64,000 nucleotides of DNA from Micromonospora nigra (GTDB lineage Bacteria; Actinomycetota; Actinomycetes; Mycobacteriales; Micromonosporaceae), in assembly GCF_900091585.1 (NCBI RefSeq), contig NZ_FMHT01000003.1, positions 62,001 to 126,000 on the forward strand, read 5' to 3'. This document shows positions 51,865 to 57,982 of the stretch, in pieces; the first letter of the stretch is position 1, and each line of letters starts with the position of its first letter. The translations under genes and the position numbers were made by a program. Below the pieces are notes generated by a model. That model was not told the origin of the DNA. It did not search any database and saw only the letters and a program-made list of their open reading frames with translations.

Positions 51865-53018
51865 CGGTCCACCCGGGGTTCGGCCGGCAGGCCGAGGACC
51901 CGCTCGGCGATGATGGTGCGCAGGATCTCCGAGGTGCCACCCTCGATCGAGTTGCCCCTCGCCCGCAGGTAGCGGTAGGTGGCCGTACGCCCGAGCAGGT
52001 CCGGCTCCTCGGGGCGGTGCATGGTCCACTCGTCGTGGCGCAGCCCCTGCCCGCCGAGCAGCTCCACCTCCAGGCCGCTGATCCGCTGCGCCAGCCCGGC
52101 GAAGGAGATCTTGAGTGCCGAGCCCTCCGGCCCCGGCTCCCCCGCGGCGAGCTGCTGGCGCAGGCGCAGGGCGGTCAGCCGGGCGGCCTCGGCGCGCACC
52201 CACGACCGCAGCACCTCCTCGTGCAGGCCGGCCGTGCGCAGCTCGGGCCGTTCCCGCCAGCGGCGCGCGAGCAGGCCGATCATCCCGCCCTCGCGGGGCA
52301 GGGCCCGCCCGCCGATCGCCACCCGCTCGTTCATCAGGGTGGTGCGGGCGACCCGCCAGCCCTCCCCGACCGCGCCGACGCGTCGGGTGTCGGGGATCCG
52401 GACGCCGGTGAGGAAGACCTCGTTGAACTCGGCCTCGCCGGTGAGCTGCCGCAGCGGCCGCACCTCGACGCCCGGCGCGGTCATGTCGCAGACGAAGTAG
52501 GTCATGCCCCGGTGTTTCGGCGCGGCCGGGTCGGTGCGGGCGAGCAGGATGGCCCACCGCGCCCGGTGGGCCAGCGACGTCCACACCTTCTGCCCGTCGA
52601 CCACCCAGTCGTCGCCGTCGCGCACCGCCCGGGTGGCGACGGCCGCCAGGTCGGAGCCGGCGCCCGGCTCGCTGAACAGCTGGCACCACACCTCCTCCCC
52701 GGTCCACATCGGTCGCAGCCAGCGGTCACGCTGCTCGACGGTGCCGTGCCGGAGCAGGGTCGGCGCGGCCATGCCGAGGCCGATGCCGTTGCGCCGGGGG
52801 CGGTTGTCCGGCGCACCGGCGCGGGCGAAGGCTTCGTCGACCACCGGTTGCAGGTGCTGCGGTGCACCGATCCCGCCGAGCCCGGGCGGGTGGTGCACCC
52901 AGGCCAGCCCGGCGTCGAACCGGGCGCGCAGGAAGCCGAGCCGGTCGCCCCGCTGGTCGTGCGTTCGCAGGAACGCGGCGACCCGGGCGCGCAGGCGGTC
53001 GGCGGTGTGCTCGGACAC
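51861..53018 (-). CDS. Acyl-CoA dehydrogenase, probable catalytic subunit
   Basis: 385 residues from GTG 53018, which has GGAGG 6 bases upstream; a GTG two codons earlier overlaps that sequence. 'CQLFSEPGAGSDLAAV', 'DGQKVWTSLAHRARW', 'LGGQGLRHDEWTM' and 'NSIEGGTSEILRTIIAERVLGLP', the last with the likely catalytic Glu. Together with the overlapping 50770 gene it would form an alpha2-beta2 dehydrogenase for a bulky acyl-CoA. Operator copy E lies 22 bases upstream. Confidence 0.88.
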   Translation of the reverse strand: MSEHTADRLRARVAAFLRTHDQRGDRLGFLRARFDAGLAWVHHPPGLGGIGAPQHLQPVVDEAFARAGAPDNRPRRNGIGLGMAAPTLLRHGTVEQRDRWLRPMWTGEEVWCQLFSEPGAGSDLAAVATRAVRDGDDWVVDGQKVWTSLAHRARWAILLARTDPAAPKHRGMTYFVCDMTAPGVEVRPLRQLTGEAEFNEVFLTGVRIPDTRRVGAVGEGWRVARTTLMNERVAIGGRALPREGGMIGLLARRWRERPELRTAGLHEEVLRSWVRAEAARLTALRLRQQLAAGEPGPEGSALKISFAGLAQRISGLEVELLGGQGLRHDEWTMHRPEEPDLLGRTATYRYLRARGNSIEGGTSEILRTIIAERVLGLPAEPRVDR

Positions 53019-53039
53019 GCGCACCTCCGATCAGGTATT

Positions 53040-53056
53040 TTGCACTGGCACTGCAA
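53040..53056. promoter_or_regulatory. Block-2 operator copy E
   Basis: TTGCACTGGCACTGCAA, the best-conserved copy: palindromic at 7 of 8 base pairs around a central G. A minus-strand TATATT (53060-53055) overlaps its end and could be the -10 of the dehydrogenase pair. Confidence 0.75.
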
Positions 53057-53104
53057 TATAGTGCCGCCGACCCGGCGAGCGGAAGACGGCGGCGCGGACG
53101 CGGA

Positions 53105-53136
53105 CCGGGGCGGCCGCCGTCCGGCGACCGCCCCGG
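53105..53136 (-). terminator. Terminator after the cutinase gene
   Basis: 9-base arms (53105-53113 and 53128-53136) starting 8 bases past the cutinase stop on the minus strand, enclosing a further short GC stem. Confidence 0.55.
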
Positions 53137-53143
53137 GTTCGGA

Positions 53144-54043
53144 TCAGGAGTGCGGGCAGGTGTCGCGGTACTCCTCGATCGCCAGGCCGGTCGGCCCCGG
53201 GCAGAGGAACTGCTCGTAGCGGGTGTCGTTGTCGACGAACCGCTTGAGCCAGGAGACCATCTGCTTCGCGGTGGGGGTGTTCACCGACTGCGGGAAGAAG
53301 TGCCCGGCGCCGTTCAGCTCCAGGTAGGCCTTCTCCGACGACGCGGGGATGCTGTTGTAGAACGGCTCCGAGTGCGACGAGACCGGGGCGATGGTGTCGG
53401 TCTCGCCGCCGACGATCAGGGTCGGCACCCGCAGGCCGGACCAGGTCTTGTCCAGGTTCCACGGCGCCAGCGGCACGGCGGCCTGCAACGACGGGCGTTC
53501 GGCGGCGGCCTCCAGGCTGCCCCCGCCCCCCATCGAGTGCCCGGACACGGCGAGCCGCGAGCCGTCGACCCGGCTGCGCACCGAACTGCGCTCGACGAGG
53601 TAGTCCAGCGCGGCCAGCAGCTGCCGCCCCCGGCTGGCCGGCTGGTCGAACCGGCTGTTCGTCTCGATGCCGATGACCACGAACCCGTGCGAGGCCAGGC
53701 GCGGCCCGAGCCAGTCGATGCTGGACCAGGAGGCGGTGTACCCGGGCGAGATGGCGATGCCGCCGAAGGTGCCCTCGCTGGTGCTGGTCGGGTAGTAGAT
53801 GACGCCGCCGCCGAAGCCGCTGACGCTCAGTGAGGACACCCTGGTCGACGAGGTGGCGAACGGGCCGCGGCTGGCCTCCAGCATCGCGGAGGTCGGAGCC
53901 GGGCCCCGCTCGTACGGGTTGGCCGCCGCCTGCGCGGCGGGCGACGGCGCCAGGACGCCGCCGGCGGCCAGGACGGCGGCCACCGCGAACCGGGCGACGG
54001 CCGAGCGCAGGGTGTGGGTACGGGTGGTGGTGGGTGATCGCAT
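53144..54043 (-). CDS. Secreted cutinase / polyester hydrolase of the PET-hydrolase type
   Basis: 299 residues from ATG 54043 (AGGGAG 8 bases upstream). Signal peptide about 1-44, mature start '[11 protein letters not shown]'. Alpha/beta hydrolase closely resembling leaf-branch compost cutinase and Thermobifida cutinases: '[15 protein letters not shown]', oxyanion Tyr in 'SPGYTA', S170 in 'GHSMGGGGS', Trp in 'APWNLDK', D216 in 'GETDTIAP', H248-F in 'GAGHFFPQ', '[19 protein letters not shown]'. Two C-terminal Cys can form the family disulfide. Subsite residues known to contact PET (Tyr, Met after Ser, Trp, Phe after His) are all kept. Natural substrate is probably plant cutin or suberin. Confidence 0.92.
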   Translation of the reverse strand: MRSPTTTRTHTLRSAVARFAVAAVLAAGGVLAPSPAAQAAANPYERGPAPTSAMLEASRGPFATSSTRVSSLSVSGFGGGVIYYPTSTSEGTFGGIAISPGYTASWSSIDWLGPRLASHGFVVIGIETNSRFDQPASRGRQLLAALDYLVERSSVRSRVDGSRLAVSGHSMGGGGSLEAAAERPSLQAAVPLAPWNLDKTWSGLRVPTLIVGGETDTIAPVSSHSEPFYNSIPASSEKAYLELNGAGHFFPQSVNTPTAKQMVSWLKRFVDNDTRYEQFLCPGPTGLAIEEYRDTCPHS

Positions 54044-54082
54044 GCCGGGCACTCCCTAGCGGGTGGGCGGTATCGACATGCG

Positions 54083-54841
54083 TCAGTCTTCGGCGCGGTC
54101 CACCTGCGCCGCATCGGCGAAATCACCAGTGCCGCCGGCCCGGGGCGGCCGTCCGTCGAGCGGCCCTGCCCCGCACAGGTGTTCGTCGACGATCCGGACG
54201 GCCAACCCGACGTCGACGTGCGGGTACCAGCTGTCGTCGGGGTGCACCACCACGACCGGTCCGATACTGCACGGGAACAGGCAGCCCGTCGACGTCACCA
54301 GCACGTCGTCGTCGCCGAGGCCGTGGGCGGCGAGCCGCCCGGTCAACGCCCCGGCCACGTCGTTCGCGCCGTACGCGGTGCACCGCGGCCCCCGGCAGAC
54401 CAGGACGTGGTGCCGGTGCCGGGGCACGGCCGTCCACGCGGCAGCGCGGAACGGGCCCGGTCGGCCGGTCAACGGGGTGACCGGCCCGCCGACCGCCGCC
54501 ACCACGGCGGTGACCAGCGCCGGCTGCTCGGCCAGGGGCAGGGCCACCGATGTCGGGGGCGGGTTCCGCCGGCCCGCGGCCCAGTCCGCGTGGGCCCGGC
54601 GCAGCCAGGTGTCGAGGTACCGGTCGGGCGGCAGGTGGGTCGCCACCAGCAGCACCTCCGTCGCCCCGGCGTCCGCCGCGGCGTCGAGCGCGTCGTGCAG
54701 CGACGGTGCCGCACCGTCGAGGAAGCAGGCGACGACGGGGGCCCCGACGACCGCCGCGACGTCGACGGCGAGCCGGCGTACGGTCGCCTCGCCACCGTGG
54801 TGGGTCACGGCGCGGGCGACGAGGAGCACGTGCCGACTCAC
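54083..54841 (-). CDS. CbiX-like chelatase / thioredoxin-like [2Fe-2S] ferredoxin fusion
   Basis: 252 residues from GTG 54841 (overlapping the ATPase stop). The N-terminal half ('VLLVARAVTHHGGEATVRRLA', 'EVLLVATHLPPDRYL') has the CbiX/sirohydrochlorin chelatase fold. The C-terminal half is a [2Fe-2S] ferredoxin domain with 'CRGPRCTAYGA' and 'STGCLFPCSIGP', giving four Cys. It is the last gene of the operon under the cobalamin riboswitch, suggesting cobalt insertion, cobalt reduction or corrinoid remodelling; exact function unknown. Confidence 0.82.
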   Translation of the reverse strand: MSRHVLLVARAVTHHGGEATVRRLAVDVAAVVGAPVVACFLDGAAPSLHDALDAAADAGATEVLLVATHLPPDRYLDTWLRRAHADWAAGRRNPPPTSVALPLAEQPALVTAVVAAVGGPVTPLTGRPGPFRAAAWTAVPRHRHHVLVCRGPRCTAYGANDVAGALTGRLAAHGLGDDDVLVTSTGCLFPCSIGPVVVVHPDDSWYPHVDVGLAVRIVDEHLCGAGPLDGRPPRAGGTGDFADAAQVDRAED

Positions 54842-55617
54842 GCGTCCTCCCCGTCGACCGGCGGATGGTAGGTGACCACGGGCCGGCCGGTGACCGGGTG
54901 CGCCGCGACGTCGGCCCGCACCTCGTACACCTCGGCGATCAGCCCGGGAGTGAGCACCTCGGCGGGCGGACCGGCGGCCACGACCCGCCCGGCGCGCAGC
55001 ACCACGACGGCGTCACAGAACATCGCGGCGAGGTTGAGGTCGTGCAGGGCGGCCAGGGTGGTCAGCCCGGCACGGCGCACGAGGTGCAGCAGGTGCAGCT
55101 GGTGCCGCACGTCGAGATGGTTCGTGGGTTCGTCGAGCAGCAGCAGGTCGGGTTCCTGCGCCAGCGCGCGGGCGAGCTGGACGCGCTGACGCTCCCCGCC
55201 GGAGAGGGTGTGCCAGCGCCGGTCGGCGTACCCGTCGAGACCCACCCGACCCAGCGCCCCGGCCGCCGCGGACAGGTCGGTGGGACTGTCGGCCCAGCGC
55301 GACCGCCGGTGCGGGATGCGGCCCAGCAGCACCACGTCCCGGACGGTCAGGTCGAGGTCGGTCTCGGCGTGCTGGGCGACCAGCGCCATCCGGCGGGCGG
55401 CGGCCCGGCGGGGCAGCCCGGCGACGGGGTCTCCGTCGAGCGCCACCTCGCCGCGATGCGGCCTGGCCAGACCGGCGACGGCTCGCAACAGGGTGGTCTT
55501 GCCGCAGCCGTTGGGACCGAGCAGCCCCACCAGACTGCCGGCTGCGACGGCGCAGGTCACCCCGTCGAGAATGCGGACGGCCCGCGCCGACACCGCGACA
55601 TCCGTGACGGCGAGCAT
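54838..55617 (-). CDS. btuD: BtuD/FecE-type ABC ATPase (cobalamin uptake)
   Basis: 259 residues, ATG overlapping the permease stop (TGATG). Walker A 'GPNGCGKTTLL', Q-loop 'ALVAQHAETDLDLTVRDVV', signature 'LSGGERQRVQLARAL', Walker B 'LLLLDEPTNHLD', H-loop 'ALHDLNLAAMF'. Energises the BtuC-like permease. Assigned to B12 rather than iron because the operon leader is a cobalamin riboswitch. Confidence 0.87.
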   Translation of the reverse strand: MLAVTDVAVSARAVRILDGVTCAVAAGSLVGLLGPNGCGKTTLLRAVAGLARPHRGEVALDGDPVAGLPRRAAARRMALVAQHAETDLDLTVRDVVLLGRIPHRRSRWADSPTDLSAAAGALGRVGLDGYADRRWHTLSGGERQRVQLARALAQEPDLLLLDEPTNHLDVRHQLHLLHLVRRAGLTTLAALHDLNLAAMFCDAVVVLRAGRVVAAGPPAEVLTPGLIAEVYEVRADVAAHPVTGRPVVTYHPPVDGEDA

Positions 55618-56594
55618 CAGCCCCGCACCTCCCGTCGACGCAGCAGCAGCACGAAGGCCGGCACCCCCACCAGCGCCGTGAGGACACCGGCCGGCAACTC
55701 GCGCGGCGCGAACAGGGTGCGGGCGGCGGTGTCCACCCAGACCAGGAAGATGGCCCCGGCCAGCACCGCCACCGGCAGCAGCCGGCGGTGGTCCGGTCCG
55801 GTGAGCAGCCGGGCGGCGTGCGGCAGGATCAGCCCGACGAAGCCGATCGCCCCGCTGACCGCCACCAGCACCGCCGTCAGCAGCGCCGTCGCCACCAGCA
55901 GCAGCCACCGCACCCGGGTGACGTCCAGGCCGAGGGTGGCCGCGGCGTCGGCACCGAAGGCGAACGCGTTGAGCGTGCGGGCGTGGGCCAGGACGACACC
56001 GAGCACGCCGGCGAACACCGGCGCGGCCCAGCCGAGGGCCGCCCAGTCGGCGCGGGCCAACGAGCCGGAGAGCCAGAAGGTGATGCTCTGGGTGGCGTGC
56101 GGGTCGGCCGCCCAGATGATGGCCAGGGAGGTGCCGGCCGCGGCCAGTTGGGCGACGGCGACACCGGCGAGCACCATCCGGGTCGGGGCCCGTCCGCCGG
56201 CCCGGCCGGCCACGGCGATCACCAGCGCGAACGCGGCGAGCGCTCCGACGAGGGCACCGCCGGTGAGCCGGGCGACCCCGGCCCCGAGGCCGAGCACGAC
56301 GACCGCCACCGCGCCGAGGGACGCACCGGAGGACACCCCCAGCAGGTACGGATCGGCCAACGGGTTGCGGGTCACGGTCTGCATGACGGCGCCGCAGGCG
56401 GCCAGCCCGGCACCGACCAGCGCGGCACCGAGCACCCGGGGCAGGCGCAACTGCCAGACGATGTGCTCGCGCAGCAGCGGAACCTCCGCCCGCACCAGGC
56501 CCAGCCGGTCGGCGACGACCGTCCACACCGTGTTCAGGGACAGGTCGGCCGGACCGGCGGTGACCGCCGCGCCGATCGAGCCCAGCAGGAGCAC
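55617..56594 (-). CDS. btuC: BtuC/FecCD-type ABC permease (cobalamin uptake)
   Basis: 325 residues if started at GTG 56594. About ten helices; family text 'WQLRLPRVLGAALVGAGLAACGAVMQTVTRNPLADPYLLGVSSGAS', 'FGADAAATLGLDV', 'IGFVGLILPHAARLL'. The open frame continues upstream through hydrophobic codons ('AGALLPGALA') that belong to the first helix, but offers no ATG/GTG/TTG before the binding-protein stop 65 bases away; the true start may be non-standard. Cobalamin specificity comes from the riboswitch. Confidence 0.85.
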   Translation of the reverse strand: MLLLGSIGAAVTAGPADLSLNTVWTVVADRLGLVRAEVPLLREHIVWQLRLPRVLGAALVGAGLAACGAVMQTVTRNPLADPYLLGVSSGASLGAVAVVVLGLGAGVARLTGGALVGALAAFALVIAVAGRAGGRAPTRMVLAGVAVAQLAAAGTSLAIIWAADPHATQSITFWLSGSLARADWAALGWAAPVFAGVLGVVLAHARTLNAFAFGADAAATLGLDVTRVRWLLLVATALLTAVLVAVSGAIGFVGLILPHAARLLTGPDHRRLLPVAVLAGAIFLVWVDTAARTLFAPRELPAGVLTALVGVPAFVLLLRRREVRG

Positions 56595-56659
56595 GGCCAG
56601 CGCCCCGGGCAGCAGCGCGCCGGCCGCCCGCCCCGCACTGGGGCGGGCGGTGACGGCGG

Positions 56660-57661
56660 TCAGCGGTCGGTCCTGGTGCGCGGCGCGGCGACCCCGGCGG
56701 CGAGCGCCTCGATCGCGAGGACGTTGCGGATGCCGGCCGAGGTGGCGGAGAACGGGATGGTGACGATCCGTTGTCCGGCGACGGCGCGCAGGTTGCGCAG
56801 GGTGGGGTGGCGACGCAGGAACGCCTGCTTGTCAGGGGCCGGGTCCCAGGCCGCGTCGACGAGGACGATGAGGTCGGGGTCGCGTTCGGCCACGGTCTCC
56901 CAACTGGTGGCGGCCCAGCTGCCGGGGAGGTCGGCGAAGCCGTTGGTGACCCCGACAGCCTTCATGATCATGCCGGGTGCGCCGCAGCAGGCACCGACGC
57001 TCGGGGCGTCCGTACCGGCGTCCCACCACAGCACGGTGCCGCCGGCCGGGGCGGCCGACGACGCGGCGTCGATCCGTCGCCGCTGCTCGGCGACCAGCGC
57101 CTCGGCCCGCTGCGGCACCCCGAAGACCGCAGCGATCTCCCGGATCTCGGTGAAGACGTCCTCCACGGTCAGGGCCCCGGGGCGGTGCTCCTTCGCGCAG
57201 CCGGCCGGGGAGGTGTAGGTCGGGATGCCCAGCCGGGCCAGCTCGCCCCGGTCGCCCACCCCCTCGTCACCGAAGGCGCTGGCGAAGGAGGCGTAGACGA
57301 AGTCGGGCTCGACCGCGAGGAGTGCCTCGGCCGACGGGTACCGGTCGGCCAACACGGGCACCGTGGCGTAGGCCGCGGCGTACTCCGGCAGGATCTCGTC
57401 GTCGAGGTAGGCGGTGCCGGACATCCGGTCGGCCAGGCCCAGCGCCAGCATGATCTCGGTGGCCGGCTGGTTCAGGGTCACCGCCCGCGCCGGTGGCGCG
57501 GTCACCTCGACCGGCGTGCCGCAGTTGGACGACGCGACCGGCCCGGCGGCGACCGGCGGCCCCGGCGAGGCGGTGGTCGTGCAGCCGGCCAGGGCCAACA
57601 GCAGGGACAACGGTGCGGCAACGCACCGGGAGACACGGGGCCGCACAGCGCGCACGCGCAT
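56660..57661 (-). CDS. btuF: BtuF-type ABC binding lipoprotein (cobalamin uptake)
   Basis: 333 residues. Lipobox 'LLALAGC' (Cys27), then a type III (helical-backbone) binding fold: 'RAVTLNQPATEIMLALGLADRM', 'DFVYASF', 'SWETVAERDPDLIVLVD'. An unusual 'GACCGAPG' Cys pair is shared with relatives from other actinobacteria. First gene of btuF-btuC-btuD-cbiX; the riboswitch lies 39-201 bases upstream. Confidence 0.88.
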   Translation of the reverse strand: MRVRAVRPRVSRCVAAPLSLLLALAGCTTTASPGPPVAAGPVASSNCGTPVEVTAPPARAVTLNQPATEIMLALGLADRMSGTAYLDDEILPEYAAAYATVPVLADRYPSAEALLAVEPDFVYASFASAFGDEGVGDRGELARLGIPTYTSPAGCAKEHRPGALTVEDVFTEIREIAAVFGVPQRAEALVAEQRRRIDAASSAAPAGGTVLWWDAGTDAPSVGACCGAPGMIMKAVGVTNGFADLPGSWAATSWETVAERDPDLIVLVDAAWDPAPDKQAFLRRHPTLRNLRAVAGQRIVTIPFSATSAGIRNVLAIEALAAGVAAPRTRTDR

Positions 57662-57699
57662 CGGGACCGCCTTCCAGCACCTCGTGGACGGGTCATCGC

Positions 57700-57862
57700 A
57701 GTGCCGTGGCCGGTCTCCTGGCTGACGGGAGGTGCGTCCACGGCCGGCCTTCCCAGGCGCGTACGCCCAGTGACCTCTTCACGACGAGGGCCGCGGACTT
57801 CCCGATCACAGTGGCGAGGGCCGCGCCGGCATCACACCGGCTTCCCGAACACCACGGCAGCG
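57700..57862 (-). ncRNA. Cobalamin riboswitch
   Basis: On the minus strand the leader of btuF contains the conserved elements of the cobalamin family in order: a 5' paired segment (GCCGTGGTG, near 57858-57850), 'GGGAAGCCGGTGTGATGCCGG' type P3/J3 region, 'GCCCTCGCCACTGTGA', and the B12 box AGCCAGGAGACCGGCC (57723-57708), with the closing strand GCCACGGCA complementary to the 5' segment. When B12 binds, it should sequester expression of the uptake operon. Bounds are approximate to about 10 bases. Confidence 0.93.
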
Positions 57863-57982
57863 TCACCTTAACGCCCGGAAGCCGGCCCGTCACGGTGACG
57901 AACGCCATGGCCTGGTCCACCGGCGGCGCCACGGCCGCGGCGCTGCGCCGCGCAGCAGCCCGCACGGGTCGCACAGCCGCGC

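Noticed and set aside
54838..57661. Iron-siderophore importer
   Set aside because: The protein families fit iron or B12, but the cobalamin riboswitch upstream decides for B12.
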